The position numbers and the translations under genes are program-made. A stretch of DNA of 64,000 nucleotides from Metapseudomonas resinovorans DSM 21078 (GTDB lineage Bacteria > Pseudomonadota > Gammaproteobacteria > Pseudomonadales > Pseudomonadaceae): positions 62,001-126,000 of the forward strand of contig NZ_AUIE01000014.1 in NCBI RefSeq assembly GCF_000423545.1, in the 5' to 3' direction. The notes below the pieces were generated by a model that was not told where the DNA came from, made no database searches, and saw only the letters and a list, made by a program, of their open reading frames with translations. Below, piece by piece: positions 25,193 through 34,674 of this stretch. Position 1 is the stretch's first letter. Each line of letters opens with the position of its first letter.

Positions 25193-26014
25193 ATGCGCCT
25201 GCTTGCCGCCCTGCTCCTCTGCCTCGCCCTCCCCGTCCATGCCGAAGGTTTCATCAGCCGGCTGCTGAACAAGCCGGTTCCAGGCGGCGTAGCCGTCGTC
25301 CAGCTCGGCAACGGCCCCCAGGCGCCCACCGCGCGCTACCAGGGCAAACCGGTGCTGGTGATCAAGGAAGACGGCCGTAACTGGATCGCCATCGTCGGCA
25401 TCCCGCTGGGTACCAAGGTCGGGCAGCAACTGATCGAGGTCAGCGATGGGCGCCGGCTGGGCTTCAGCGTCGGCAGCCGCACCTACCGCGAGCAGCACAT
25501 CAAGCTGGCCAATACCCGCCAGGTGAACCCGCTGCCGGAAGACCTGAAACGCATCGACCGCGAACTGGCCGAGCAGACCACTGCCTACCGCCGCTTCAGC
25601 CCCGGGACACCGAGCAACCTGCTATTCGACAAGCCGGTCAACGGCCCCCTATCCAGCCCCTTCGGACTGCGCCGCTTCTTCAATGGCGAAGAACGCAACC
25701 CGCACTCCGGCCTGGACTTCGCGGTCGGTGCGGGCACGCCAATCAAGGCGCCCGCGGCCGGCAAGGTGGTTCTCATCGGCAACTACTTCTTCAACGGCAA
25801 GACAGTGTTCGTCGACCATGGCCAAGGCCTGATCAGCATGTTCTGTCACATGTCGAAGGTAGAGGTGAAACTCGGCCAGCAACTGCCCCGCGGCGGCGTA
25901 ATCGGCCGCGTCGGCGCCACCGGCCGCGCGACCGGCCCGCACATGCACTGGAACGTCAGCCTCAACGATGTGCGAGTTGACCCGGCCATCTTCATCGGTG
26001 CCTACAAGCCCTGA
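25193..26014 (+). CDS. M23 family metallopeptidase (periplasmic endopeptidase-like)
   Basis: 273 aa. Signal peptide of about 17 residues (MRLLAALLLCLALPVHA). The N-terminal domain is beta-rich, and the C-terminal LytM domain (about 145-265) carries the zinc site: HSGLDFAVGAGTPIKAPAAG and HMHWNVSL, with the central KTVFVDHGQGLISMFCHMSKV. All catalytic His and Asp residues are present, so this is probably an active peptidoglycan cross-link endopeptidase rather than a NlpD-type activator. The ATG lies 2 bp after the xseA stop, so expression is coupled. Confidence 0.92.
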   Translation: MRLLAALLLCLALPVHAEGFISRLLNKPVPGGVAVVQLGNGPQAPTARYQGKPVLVIKEDGRNWIAIVGIPLGTKVGQQLIEVSDGRRLGFSVGSRTYREQHIKLANTRQVNPLPEDLKRIDRELAEQTTAYRRFSPGTPSNLLFDKPVNGPLSSPFGLRRFFNGEERNPHSGLDFAVGAGTPIKAPAAGKVVLIGNYFFNGKTVFVDHGQGLISMFCHMSKVEVKLGQQLPRGGVIGRVGATGRATGPHMHWNVSLNDVRVDPAIFIGAYKP

Positions 26015-26121
26015 GGACATTTGCGCTTACACCCGGGGCTTGGGCTGCGCGGCTTTGATTTGCTAAGGTCCGGCGGCCTCGGGGCCCACCCCGCCAAACG
26101 GATATCTGAAGGGAGCAGCCC

Positions 26122-27345
26122 ATGAGCAGCGAAGTCACCCACTGGCTGGAATGGTTGCGGCAGCATCAGGAATTGCACACCGTCGTCGCCACTTCCGTCC
26201 TCATCCTGCTGGCCTGGCTGTCGAACTGGATAGTCCGCCGCATCCTGCTGCGCGGCCTGTTCCACGTCACCGGCGCGCAGATTCAGGATCACGGCCTGAT
26301 CAAGCGCCTGGCCAATGTGGTGCCCGCCCTGGTGCTGGCCGGCGGCGTAAGGGTGGTGCCGAACCTGCCAAACGCGTTGGTGGAGGTGATCACCAACGTC
26401 TGCGCCGCCTTCATCATCCTCACCGTCGCCCTGGCCCTGAGCGCCGCGCTGAACATCGTCAGCAGCCTCTATCAGCGCCGCAAGGATGCCCACCTGCGGC
26501 CCATCAAGGGCTATGTGCAAGTGCTGAAGATCGCGATCTTCGCCATCGCCACGATCCTGATGATCGCCAGCCTGATCGACCGCTCGCCGCTGATCCTGCT
26601 GTCGGGTCTCGGCGCCATGGCCGCAGTTCTGCTGCTGATTTTCCAGGACACCCTGCTGTCGCTGGTGGCCAGCGTCCAGATCACCTCCAGCGACATCATC
26701 CGCGTCGGCGACTGGGTGGAGATGCCCCAGCTCAACGCCGACGGCGACGTGATCGACATCGCCCTGCATACGGTGAAGGTGCAGAACTGGGACAAGACCA
26801 TCACCACCATTCCCACCAAGCGCTTCATCACTGACTCGTTCAAGAACTGGCGCGGCATGCAGGAATCCGGTGGCCGTCGGATCAAGCGCTGTCTCTATCT
26901 GGATCAGAACAGCGTGCACTTCCTCCGCGAGGACGACATCGCCCGATTGCACCGCTTCCGACTGCTGGACGGCTACCTGAAAGCCAAGGAAAGCGAGCTG
27001 CTCAGCTGGAACAGCCAACTGGATGAGGCTGCCCGCCTGCCGATCAACAGCCGCCAGTTGACCAACCTCGGCACCTTCCGCGCCTACGTGGAGCACTACT
27101 TGCGGGAGAACCTGGACATCCGCAAGGACATGACCCTGCTGGTGCGTCAGATGGCCCCCACCGCCGATGGCCTGCCGCTGGAGCTGTACTGTTTCACCAA
27201 CACCACGGCCTGGGCCCGCTACGAGGCCATCCAGTCCGACATCTTCGACCACCTGCTGGCGATACTTCCGGAGTTCGGCCTGCGAGTGTTCCAGCACCCC
27301 AGCGGTGCGGACATGCGCGCGCTGCGTCTAGCGCCGCAGGAATGA
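26122..27345 (+). CDS. YbdG-type mechanosensitive channel (MscS superfamily)
   Basis: 407 aa, close in size and motif order to E. coli YbdG (MscM). Five predicted membrane helices lie in the first 190 residues, then the pore-lining MscS segment ([31 protein letters not shown]) and the cytoplasmic beta domain ([43 protein letters not shown]). The C-terminal segment [18 protein letters not shown]...[12 protein letters not shown]...[24 protein letters not shown] is diagnostic of the YbdG branch. GGGAG lies eight bases upstream of ATG 26122. It releases solutes on membrane tension. Confidence 0.92.
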   Translation: MSSEVTHWLEWLRQHQELHTVVATSVLILLAWLSNWIVRRILLRGLFHVTGAQIQDHGLIKRLANVVPALVLAGGVRVVPNLPNALVEVITNVCAAFIILTVALALSAALNIVSSLYQRRKDAHLRPIKGYVQVLKIAIFAIATILMIASLIDRSPLILLSGLGAMAAVLLLIFQDTLLSLVASVQITSSDIIRVGDWVEMPQLNADGDVIDIALHTVKVQNWDKTITTIPTKRFITDSFKNWRGMQESGGRRIKRCLYLDQNSVHFLREDDIARLHRFRLLDGYLKAKESELLSWNSQLDEAARLPINSRQLTNLGTFRAYVEHYLRENLDIRKDMTLLVRQMAPTADGLPLELYCFTNTTAWARYEAIQSDIFDHLLAILPEFGLRVFQHPSGADMRALRLAPQE

Positions 27346-27357
27346 CCTCAAGGCTGA

Positions 27358-27389
27358 CCGCGAATTGCCCGGCAAGGGGCGATTCGCGG
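27358..27389 (+). terminator. Hairpin after the mechanosensitive channel gene
   Basis: CCGCGAAT-TGCC-CGGCAAGG-GGCG-ATTCGCGG, an 8-bp perfect outer stem just past the stop at 27345. No U-run follows, so it could be a REP-like element or a Rho-independent terminator of modest strength. The rest of the 355-bp gap before leuA holds the leader peptide described next and an AT-rich stretch (27420-27530). Confidence 0.5.
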
Positions 27390-27545
27390 GCTGGCTGTCT
27401 CGCCCCCAAAAGAGCAACGCAATTACTTCTAGGAAATCGCAACAACTACGCAATAAATCTCCTCCTTGTAAATTCTTGCGCTCTTTTCCACCATTTTTTT
27501 CGCAATGCTTGCCATATTCACTCACGATGAATAGGGTTAGCCCTT

Positions 27546-27623
27546 ATGAAAACCGCACACACCCTCATCCTTCTGCGTCAACACGCCTGCCTGCGACTGG
27601 TCAGCCCCCGACTGCGTGGCTGA
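27546..27623 (+). CDS. Candidate leucine-rich leader peptide of leuA
   Basis: 25-codon frame [25 protein letters not shown] ending 77 bp before leuA. Six of 25 residues are Leu, with LILL and LRL clusters. A position directly upstream of a leucine biosynthetic gene is what a ribosome-mediated attenuator needs. I found no strong terminator between it and leuA; only GGCCG-N9-CGGCC at 27660-27678. A GGGTTAGCCC mini-hairpin precedes its start. It may act by translational coupling, or not be used. Confidence 0.4.
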   Translation: MKTAHTLILLRQHACLRLVSPRLRG

Positions 27624-27700
27624 ATCTCACCTTCGTCGCACCCGCTGAATTCAATGCCTGGCCGACCACCACACGGCCCGCAGTAAAAAGGATTTGCCCC

Positions 27701-29371
27701 ATGAGCATGCTGAAAGACCCATCCCGCAAGTACCGCGCCTTCCCCGCAATCAACCTGCCGGACCGTACCTGGCCGTCCAGGACCATCACTGAAGTACCGA
27801 TCTGGTGCAGCTCCGATCTGCGCGACGGTAACCAGTCGCTGATCGAGCCAATGGATGCGCAGAAGAAGATGCGCTTCTTCAAGACCCTGGTGCAGGTGGG
27901 CCTGAAGGAAATCGAGGTGGCCTTCCCCTCCGCTTCGGATACCGACTTCAACTTCGTTCGCGAGCTGATCGAAGGCGGCCACATCCCCGACGACGTCACC
28001 ATCCAGGTACTGACCCAAGCGCGCGAGGACCTGATCACCCGCACTTTCGAGTCCCTGCGTGGGGCGAAAAAAGCCATCGTCCACGTCTACAACGCCACCG
28101 CCCCCTCGTTCCGCCGCATCGTCTTCAACCAGGACAAGGCCGGCGTGATTGATATCGCCACCAGCGCAGCCAGGCTGATCAAGGCGCTGGCCGCCGAGCA
28201 GCCGGGAACCGACTGGACCTTCCAGTACTCGCCGGAAATCTTCAGCTCCACCGAGCTGGACTTCGCCGTCGAGGTCTGCGATGCGGTGATCGATGTCTGG
28301 CAGCCGACTCCCGAGAAGAAGATCATCCTCAACCTGCCGGCCACCGTTGAGTGCGCAACGCCGAACGTGTACGCGGACCAGATCGAATGGTTCGGCCGCC
28401 ACGTCAGCCGCCGCGACTCGGTGATCATCAGCCTGCACACCCACAATGACCGTGGCACCGGCGTGGCCGCCACCGAACTGGGCCTGATGGCCGGCGCCGA
28501 CCGAGTCGAAGGCTGCCTGTTCGGCAACGGCGAGCGCACCGGCAACGTCGACCTGGTGACCCTTGCACTGAACATGTACACCCAGGGCCTGCACCCGCAG
28601 CTGGACTTCTCCGACATCGATGCCGTGCGCAAAGTGGTCGAAGAGTGCAACCAGTTGCCGGTTCACCCGCGGCACCCCTACGTGGGCGACCTGGTCCACA
28701 CGGCCTTCTCCGGCTCCCACCAGGACGCCATCCGCAAGGGCTTCACCCAACAGCAGGAAGACGCCCTCTGGGAAGTGCCCTACCTGCCAATCGACCCGGC
28801 CGACATTGGCCGCAGCTACGAAGCGGTGATTCGCGTGAACAGCCAGTCCGGCAAGGGTGGCATCACCTTCCTGCTGGAACAGGAGTACGGCATCAGCCTG
28901 CCGCGCCGCATGCAGATCGAATTCAGCCAGGTGGTGCAGAAGGAAACCGATCGCCTGGGACTGGAAATGACTGCCCAGCAGATCTACCAACTGCTGGACA
29001 GCGAGTACCTGCAGGCCAGCACGCCCTTCACCCTGAAAGGCCATCGCCTGCAGGAAGAGAACGGTACCAGTGCCGTGGATATCGAAGTCCAGGTCAAGGG
29101 CGAAACCCAGCACCTGCGCGGCATGGGCAAGGGCCCGCTGGAAGCCCTGGTGGCCAGCCTGCCGGTGAAGGTCGAGATCATGGACTACTCGGAGCACGCC
29201 ATCGGTGCCGGCACAAACGCCAAGGCTGCGGCCTACATCGAACTGCGCGTCAACGGTGGCCGTGCCCTGCACGGTATCGGCATTGACGAAAACCTCACCA
29301 CAGCCAGCTTCCGCGCCCTGTTCAGCGCCCTCAACCGCGCCCTGAGCCAGGCTGAGGCCGAAGCGGCCTGA
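27701..29371 (+). CDS. leuA: 2-isopropylmalate synthase
   Basis: 556 aa. Condenses 2-ketoisovalerate and acetyl-CoA in the first committed step of leucine synthesis. The catalytic HMGL-like barrel has [17 protein letters not shown] (metal Asp and Arg), [39 protein letters not shown], and the C-terminal LeuA allosteric domain (about 430-556) for feedback by leucine. ATG 27701 fits the family start [15 protein letters not shown]; no strong Shine-Dalgarno is seen (AAAAGGA lies nine bases upstream). Type II/long alpha-IPMS, as in Pseudomonas. Terminator at 29388. Confidence 0.97.
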   Translation: MSMLKDPSRKYRAFPAINLPDRTWPSRTITEVPIWCSSDLRDGNQSLIEPMDAQKKMRFFKTLVQVGLKEIEVAFPSASDTDFNFVRELIEGGHIPDDVTIQVLTQAREDLITRTFESLRGAKKAIVHVYNATAPSFRRIVFNQDKAGVIDIATSAARLIKALAAEQPGTDWTFQYSPEIFSSTELDFAVEVCDAVIDVWQPTPEKKIILNLPATVECATPNVYADQIEWFGRHVSRRDSVIISLHTHNDRGTGVAATELGLMAGADRVEGCLFGNGERTGNVDLVTLALNMYTQGLHPQLDFSDIDAVRKVVEECNQLPVHPRHPYVGDLVHTAFSGSHQDAIRKGFTQQQEDALWEVPYLPIDPADIGRSYEAVIRVNSQSGKGGITFLLEQEYGISLPRRMQIEFSQVVQKETDRLGLEMTAQQIYQLLDSEYLQASTPFTLKGHRLQEENGTSAVDIEVQVKGETQHLRGMGKGPLEALVASLPVKVEIMDYSEHAIGAGTNAKAAAYIELRVNGGRALHGIGIDENLTTASFRALFSALNRALSQAEAEAA

Positions 29372-29387
29372 GGCTGATACCGCAAAG

Positions 29388-29420
29388 CAAAACCCCGCCA
29401 GCAGGCGGGGTTTTGTTTTG
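29388..29420 (+). terminator. Terminator of leuA
   Basis: CAAAACCCCGCC-AGCA-GGCGGGGTTTTG followed by TTTTG, a 12-bp stem with a U-rich tail just past the leuA stop. Confidence 0.9.
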
Positions 29421-29441
29421 TAGGCAACCTACCGGGAGTAT

Positions 29442-29807
29442 TCAGCCCTGCTGCTGCCAGTGGCACTTGCCCCAGGCGCACATGGAATCCAGCACCGGTT
29501 TCAGGCTGCTGCCATGCTCGGTCAAGCGATACTCAACCCGAGGCGGTACTTCGGCGTAGACCGTGCGCGAGACGATACCGTCGCGTTCCAGCTCACGCAG
29601 CTGCTGGGCCAGCATCTTCTCGGTGATACCCGGCACCAGCCGCTTGAGCTCGGAAAAGCGCCGCGCCTCCGGCATCAGGTGATAGACCAGCAGCGACTTC
29701 CACTTGCCACCGATCACCGCCAGGGTGACTTCCACCGGCGTGTTGTAGACCTTTTCTCCCGCCACAAGCAGGTTTCCCCCGGCAGGTAGTGGCTTGTGTT
29801 CGCTCAT
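29442..29807 (-). CDS. HxlR family winged-helix transcriptional regulator
   Basis: 121 aa, one HxlR domain: VEVTLAVIGGKWKSLLVYHLMPEARRFSELKRLVPGITEKMLAQQLRELERDGIVSRTVYAEVPPRVEYRLTEHG. Family members sense aldehydes, quinones or redox state, often through a cysteine. Here the only cysteines are near the C-terminus (DSMCAWGKCHW), a possible redox pair. It lies 14 bp after the omega-amidase gene on the same strand and may share its transcript. Target genes unknown. Confidence 0.9.
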   Translation of the reverse strand: MSEHKPLPAGGNLLVAGEKVYNTPVEVTLAVIGGKWKSLLVYHLMPEARRFSELKRLVPGITEKMLAQQLRELERDGIVSRTVYAEVPPRVEYRLTEHGSSLKPVLDSMCAWGKCHWQQQG

Positions 29808-29821
29808 GATTGCCTCGGTAC

Positions 29822-30616
29822 TCAGAGGTGCAGGTCGAATGCGTCTGCGTCGCGCATGGCCGGGAAGCGCTCGCGGTAAGCTGCCAGTTGCGCGGCAGAC
29901 AGGCTGGCGAAGAACACGCCATCGGCATCGCCGGCATCCAGCAGGCTCTCGCCCTGGAAATCCAGCACCTGGCTGTCGCCACTGTAGCCGTGGCCCTTGC
30001 CATCGCTACCGACGCGATTCACCGCGGCGACGTAACAGAGGTTCTCGATGGCACGTGCCGGTAGCAGTCGGTTCCAATGATGGCGACGCGCGGCCGGCCA
30101 GTTGGCCGTGTAGAGCAGCAGGTCGGTGTCGTGCGGATCGCGGCTCCACACCGGGAAACGCAGGTCGTAGCAGATCAGCGGACGCACGCGCCAGCCCTTG
30201 AGCTCGAACAACGCCTGGGTCTCTCCCGGCGTGTAGTGCTTGTGCTCACCGGCCATGCGGAACAAATGACGCTTGTCGTAATGCAGGACCTCACCGTCCG
30301 GGCGCGCCCAGAGCAGGCGATTGCGGTGGCTGCCATCAGCGACCTGGATGATGACGCTACCGGTGATCACCGCATCCAGGCGCTTGGCCTGCTCCCTCAG
30401 CCAAGCGTGGGTCGGCCCTTGCTCGGGCTCGGCAAGCGCCGAGGAGTCCATGGAGAAACCGGTGGTGAACATCTCTGGCAGGACGATCAGGTCAGCGCCC
30501 TTCGCCTGTTCCAGCAAGGTTTCGAAATGCGCGTGGTTGGCTTCGCAGTCGTGCCAGGCCAGGGTGGTCTGCACCAGGGCCAGCTTGAGATCAGGCAAGG
30601 CGGTCAGATCGCGCAT
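29822..30616 (-). CDS. Omega-amidase / nitrilase family amidohydrolase (YafV-like)
   Basis: 264 aa. Hydrolyses the omega-amide of alpha-ketoglutaramate and similar, the partner reaction to glutamine or methionine transamination. The Glu-Lys-Cys triad is present: PEMFTTGFSM (Glu), HYDKRHLFRM (Lys) and PLICYDLRFPVW (Cys), followed by YTANWPAARRHHW. It overlaps the end of the aminotransferase gene by 13 bp, giving a coupled transamination-deamidation pair, as seen for YbdL/YafV-like enzymes and mammalian KAT/Nit2. Confidence 0.92.
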   Translation of the reverse strand: MRDLTALPDLKLALVQTTLAWHDCEANHAHFETLLEQAKGADLIVLPEMFTTGFSMDSSALAEPEQGPTHAWLREQAKRLDAVITGSVIIQVADGSHRNRLLWARPDGEVLHYDKRHLFRMAGEHKHYTPGETQALFELKGWRVRPLICYDLRFPVWSRDPHDTDLLLYTANWPAARRHHWNRLLPARAIENLCYVAAVNRVGSDGKGHGYSGDSQVLDFQGESLLDAGDADGVFFASLSAAQLAAYRERFPAMRDADAFDLHL

Positions 30617-31752
30617 AGTTTTTCCGCCGCCTGACGCAGCGTCTCCTCACGTTTGGCGAAGCAGAACCGCACCAGTCGCAAATCCTTGGGCGCTTGCTGG
30701 TAAAACACCGAAACCGGAATGGCGGCCACGCCGTGTTCGCGGGTCAGCCATTCGGACATGGCCACATCGTCCAGGTCGTCGCGGATGGCGCTGTAGTCCA
30801 CCAACTGGAAGTAGGTACCGGCGGCACGGCTGAAACGCAAGCGCGAGCCGGCCAGCAGATCGCAGAACAGGTCGCGCTTGGCCTGGTAGAAGGCCGGCAG
30901 CTCGGCCAGGTGCTCCGGGTGCGCTGCCATGAAATCGGCAAGCGCCCATTGCAGCGGGGTCACACCGCAGAAGTTGACGTACTGGTGGACCTTGCGCAGC
31001 TCGGCGGACAGCACGGGCGGCGCCACCACATAGCCGGTCTTCCAGCCGGTGACGTGGTAGGTCTTGCCGAAGGAACTGACCACGAAGGCACGCGCGTACA
31101 ACTCGTCATGGGCCAGCACGCTGACATGGCTGACACCATCGAACACCAGGTGCTCGTAGACTTCGTCGGACACCAGGTAGATGTCGCGATCACGAATCAA
31201 CTCGGCCAACTGGTCCAGTTCGGCGCGGGAAATCAGCGCACCGCTGGGGTTGTGCGGGCTGTTGAGGATGATCATGCGGGTGCGCGGGCTCAGTGCGTCG
31301 CGCATGCGTTGCCAGTCGATGGCAAACCCCGGCAGTGCCAGAGGTACGTGCACGCAGCGGCCACCAGCCAGTTCAACCGAGGGTTCGTAGCTGTCGTAGC
31401 AAGGGTCGAGGACGATCACCTCATCGCCAGCACGGACCACGGCCTGGATGGCACAGAAGATGGCTTCAGTGGCCCCCGGGGTGATGGTCACCTCGGTATC
31501 GGCGCTGACCGGGCGCCCGTAAAAGGCCGCAACCTTGGCCGCCACCTGCTCGCGCAGGGCCGGCAGACCGGTCATGGGTGCGTACTGGTTGTGCCCGGCC
31601 GCAATATGCCGGCCGACCGCATCGCACAGGGCAGTCGGCGCGGAGAAATCCGGGAAGCCCTGGGACAGATTGATGGCGCCGACTTCAGCGGCGAGTTGGG
31701 ACATGCGGGTGAAGATGGTGGTGCCGACGTTGGGCAACTTGCTGGCGATCAT
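30604..31752 (-). CDS. PLP-dependent aminotransferase (methionine aminotransferase type)
   Basis: 382 aa, fold type I aminotransferase of the YbdL/KAT class. The PLP lysine lies in FVVSSFGKTYHVTGWKTGYVVAP. Other marks are NLSQGFPDFSAP, NSPHNPSGALIS and LVSDEVYEHL. It transaminates methionine or aromatic amino acids with 2-oxo acids in relatives. ATG 31752 (MIASKLPNVGTTIFTRMSQLAAEVGAINLSQG) matches the family; the longer frame runs into the REP pair. Forms an overlapping operon with the omega-amidase, which drives the reaction by removing alpha-ketoglutaramate. Confidence 0.93.
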   Translation of the reverse strand: MIASKLPNVGTTIFTRMSQLAAEVGAINLSQGFPDFSAPTALCDAVGRHIAAGHNQYAPMTGLPALREQVAAKVAAFYGRPVSADTEVTITPGATEAIFCAIQAVVRAGDEVIVLDPCYDSYEPSVELAGGRCVHVPLALPGFAIDWQRMRDALSPRTRMIILNSPHNPSGALISRAELDQLAELIRDRDIYLVSDEVYEHLVFDGVSHVSVLAHDELYARAFVVSSFGKTYHVTGWKTGYVVAPPVLSAELRKVHQYVNFCGVTPLQWALADFMAAHPEHLAELPAFYQAKRDLFCDLLAGSRLRFSRAAGTYFQLVDYSAIRDDLDDVAMSEWLTREHGVAAIPVSVFYQQAPKDLRLVRFCFAKREETLRQAAEKLCAI

Positions 31753-31816
31753 TTCATCAGGCTGCTGGCGACTGGGAAGTGGGTCATAGCTTAAGGCCTG
31801 AGGGGTTTCGCGACCA

Positions 31817-31897
31817 CAGGAATGCCCCTGCAGGAGCGAGCTATGCTCGCGAAACATTGTGCCGGTCCAGTTCGCGAGCAGAGCTCGCTCCTACGAA
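31817..31897. repeat. REP-type inverted pair
   Basis: CAGGAGCGAGCTATGCTCGCGAA and TTCGCGAGCAGAGCTCGCTCCTA face each other across about 20 bp between the aminotransferase start and the der terminator. This is the standard Pseudomonas REP core (GGAGCGAGC-N-GCTCGCGAA), the same family as the pair near 1.4 kb. Confidence 0.8.
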
Positions 31898-31935
31898 AGC
31901 CGAACTCCACCCAAAGTGCGACCCTGGAAAGAAAA

Positions 31936-31957
31936 AGAGCGCCCCAGGGCGCCCTCT
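31936..31957 (-). terminator. Terminator of der
   Basis: GAGGGCGCC-CTGG-GGCGCTC followed on the minus strand by TTTTTCTTT, about 17 bp past the der stop. Confidence 0.8.
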
Positions 31958-31973
31958 TCCAGTCCAGCCGGTA

Positions 31974-33452
31974 TCAGCGCTTCTTGTCGCGGCGCTTCTT
32001 GTCGGCCTTCTTGTGGTGCGACATGAGACGGCGTTTCTTGTTCACCTGACGCTCGGTCAAGGTGTTCTTCTTGCCCTCGAAGGGGTTCTCGCCGCCCTTG
32101 TACTCGATGCGGATCGGCGTACCGACCAGCTTGAGCACGCGCCGGTAGGTGTTTTCCAGGTAACGCGAGTAGGACTTGGGCACCGACTCGGTCTGGTTGC
32201 CGTGGATCACGATCAGCGGCGGGTTGGCTCCACCGAGGTGGGCGTAGCGCAGCTTGATGCGGCGGCCGTTGACCAGCGGCGGCTGGTGCTCCTGCACCGC
32301 GTCTTCGAGGATCTGGGTCAGACGGCTGGTGGGCCAGCGGGTGATGGCGGAACGGAAGGAATCCTGCACTGACTTGTACAGGTGGCCGACGCCGGTGCCA
32401 TGCAGGGCGGAGATGAAGTGGATGTCGGCGAAATCGACGAAGAACAGCCGGCGCTCCAACTCAGTCTTCACATAGTCGCGCTCACCCGGTTCCATGCCAT
32501 CCCACTTGTTCAGGGCAATGACCAGCGCACGGCCGGTCTCGAGCACGAAACCCAGCAAGTTGAGGTCGTGCTCGACTACCCCTTCACGGGCGTCCATCAC
32601 GAAGATCACCACGTTGGCATCCTGGATGGCCTGCAGGGTTTTCACCACCGAGAACTTTTCCACTGCCTCGAAGATCTTGCCGCGACGACGCACGCCAGCG
32701 GTGTCGATCAGGGTGTACTTCTCTTCGTTACGCTCGAAGGGGATGTAGATGCTGTCACGGGTAGTACCGGCCTGGTCGTACACGATCACCCGCTCTTCAC
32801 CGAGCATGCGGTTGACCAGGGTGGACTTGCCAACATTGGGGCGACCGATGATGGCGATCTTGATGCCATCCTTTTCACTCGGCCCGGGCACGCGCGTCGG
32901 CTCAGTGCCTTCGGCAACCACTTCGGCCTCGGCGGCCTCAGTTTCGTCGGCACCATCATCACGGGGGAACTCACCCAGAGCAGCCTGGAGCATCTGACTG
33001 ATGCCACGGCCATGGGCGGCAGCGATCGGCAAGGCATCGCCCAGGCCCAGGGGGCTGAACTCGGCGCGCGCGATGTCCGGGTCAACGGTGTCGACCTTGT
33101 TGGCCACCAGGAAGCTGCGCTTGTTCCGCTTGCGCAGGTGCTCAGCGATCATCTGGTCGGAGGCCGTCATGCCAGCGCGGGAGTCGACCATGAAGAGCAC
33201 TGCATCAGCCTCTTCGATCGCCTGCAGGGACTGCTCGGCCATTTTTGCGTCGATGCCTTCCTCATCGCCGGAGATACCCCCGGTGTCGATGACGATATAG
33301 GTGCGACCCTGCCACTTCGCCTCGCCGTACTGGCGATCACGGGTCAGACCCGCGTACTCCGCGACGATCGCGTCTCGGGTTTTGGTCAGGCGGTTGAACA
33401 GGGTGGACTTGCCGACGTTGGGCCTACCCACCAGGGCAATTACGGGAACCAT
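31974..33452 (-). CDS. der: Ribosome-associated GTPase Der (EngA)
   Basis: 492 aa. Essential GTPase for 50S ribosome assembly. Two tandem G domains, each with a P-loop GRPNVGKST (near residues 8-16 and 200-208) and switch and NKWD/NKVD motifs ([18 protein letters not shown]). A KH-like domain and a lysine/arginine-rich tail ([19 protein letters not shown]) follow. ATG 33452 ([14 protein letters not shown]) is standard. It is downstream of bamB in the same direction, with a terminator-like hairpin between, so it may also have its own promoter. Confidence 0.97.
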   Translation of the reverse strand: MVPVIALVGRPNVGKSTLFNRLTKTRDAIVAEYAGLTRDRQYGEAKWQGRTYIVIDTGGISGDEEGIDAKMAEQSLQAIEEADAVLFMVDSRAGMTASDQMIAEHLRKRNKRSFLVANKVDTVDPDIARAEFSPLGLGDALPIAAAHGRGISQMLQAALGEFPRDDGADETEAAEAEVVAEGTEPTRVPGPSEKDGIKIAIIGRPNVGKSTLVNRMLGEERVIVYDQAGTTRDSIYIPFERNEEKYTLIDTAGVRRRGKIFEAVEKFSVVKTLQAIQDANVVIFVMDAREGVVEHDLNLLGFVLETGRALVIALNKWDGMEPGERDYVKTELERRLFFVDFADIHFISALHGTGVGHLYKSVQDSFRSAITRWPTSRLTQILEDAVQEHQPPLVNGRRIKLRYAHLGGANPPLIVIHGNQTESVPKSYSRYLENTYRRVLKLVGTPIRIEYKGGENPFEGKKNTLTERQVNKKRRLMSHHKKADKKRRDKKR

Positions 33453-33486
33453 GAGGCTCTCCACTCGTTATTTCAGAAAACACAAA

Positions 33487-33513
33487 GGCCGCTACCGTTT
33501 GACGGCAGCGGCC
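33487..33513 (-). terminator. Terminator-like hairpin between bamB and der
   Basis: GGCCGCTACCGT-TTG-ACGGCAGCGGCC, a 12-bp stem with one mismatch, followed on the minus strand by TTTGTGTTTTC. Confidence 0.7.
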
Positions 33514-33530
33514 GGATATCGGACTTCAGC

Positions 33531-34670
33531 TTAGCGGATGGTCAGGCCAACCAGCTTGCCACCGTTGCCATAGGCGTACATCCACTCACCCACCACCAGC
33601 GGACGGGCACGCAGACCATCGCCGTCGATCTTCTCGCGGCCGACAAAGTGGCCGTCCACCTGGCTCAACAGGTGCAAGTAACCTTCGAAGTCACCGACAG
33701 CCACATAGCTGGAGAAGACCTCAGGAGCGGACAGCTGGCGGCGAGCCAGGGCGTCGTTGCTCCACAAGGCGGAGGCGGAGCGCTCGTCCACACCTTCCAC
33801 GGTTCCGCTGGCCAGGCTTACGTAAACGTTACCGAAGCCCTGGGCGACGCCGGCGTAGCTGGACGCCTCGCGCTGCCAGAGTACGCGACCGCTTTCCAGG
33901 TCCAGGGCGGCAACGCGACCCTGGTAGGTGGCGACGTAAACGGTACCGCCGGACAGCAGCAGGCCGCCGTCGATGTCCACTACGCGATCCAGCTCGGAAC
34001 GGCCCTGAGGCACGGCCACGCGCTGTTCCCAGACCGGAATGCCGCGCTTGATATCCAGGGCGAGCACCTTGCCGGTGGAAAGACCGGCGACGGCCAGATT
34101 GTTAGTCACGATGGGCGCGCCAGTACCCCGCAGGGTCAGCACGGCCGGAGTGTTCTCGTAGATCCAGAGCTGATTGCCGGTGGCCGCGTCGAAGCCGAAC
34201 AGGCTGTCGTTCTGAGTCTGCACAACGACCACGTCACCGTTGTTGGCCGGCGGGGCCAGTACTTCGCCGTTTACACGGGCGCGCCACTTCTCTTCGCCGT
34301 TGGTGGCATCGAGGGCGACGATTTCCCCTTTCAGGGTACCCAGCATCACCAGGCCATAGCCGACGCCAACCGCGCCGGAGACCGGCAGTTCGAGGTCTTG
34401 CTTCCAGATCACGTCGCCATTGAAGCGATTGAGCGCCATGACCTCGCCGTTGACGTCCGAGGCATAGATGGTGTCGCCATCGACGGCGGGCACCAGCAGG
34501 TTGTAGGTCTCGCCCTGGCCGTCACCAATGGAGCGGCTCCAGCCCTTGTCCAGTTTCACTTCCTCAGTGATATCGGGCAGTTCGGCCGGCGGCAGTTCCT
34601 TCTTGCTATTGCTGCTGCAGCCCACGGCCAGTAGGGCCAGGGCCAGCACTGCGGCATTCTTCCAGCGCAT
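33531..34670 (-). CDS. bamB: Outer membrane protein assembly factor BamB
   Basis: 379 aa lipoprotein of the BAM complex that inserts outer-membrane beta barrels. Signal peptide with lipobox LLAVGC (residues 14-19). The rest is an eight-bladed PQQ-like beta propeller with repeats such as GDVIWKQDLELPVSGAVGVGYGLVMLGTLKGEIVALDATNGEEKWRARV. ATG 34670 (MRWKN) puts the lipobox at a normal position. It follows yfgM by 4 bp and is in the der-bamB-yfgM-hisS cluster. Confidence 0.96.
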   Translation of the reverse strand: MRWKNAAVLALALLAVGCSSNSKKELPPAELPDITEEVKLDKGWSRSIGDGQGETYNLLVPAVDGDTIYASDVNGEVMALNRFNGDVIWKQDLELPVSGAVGVGYGLVMLGTLKGEIVALDATNGEEKWRARVNGEVLAPPANNGDVVVVQTQNDSLFGFDAATGNQLWIYENTPAVLTLRGTGAPIVTNNLAVAGLSTGKVLALDIKRGIPVWEQRVAVPQGRSELDRVVDIDGGLLLSGGTVYVATYQGRVAALDLESGRVLWQREASSYAGVAQGFGNVYVSLASGTVEGVDERSASALWSNDALARRQLSAPEVFSSYVAVGDFEGYLHLLSQVDGHFVGREKIDGDGLRARPLVVGEWMYAYGNGGKLVGLTIR

Positions 34671-34674
34671 CACG

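Noticed and set aside
26002-27297. A 431-codon minus-strand frame opposite the mechanosensitive channel
   Set aside because: Gly/Gln/Asp-rich shadow of the real gene; no conserved motif.
32382-34634. A 750-codon plus-strand frame opposite der and bamB
   Set aside because: Covers two well-defined minus-strand genes and their intergenic terminator; no motif or start signal.
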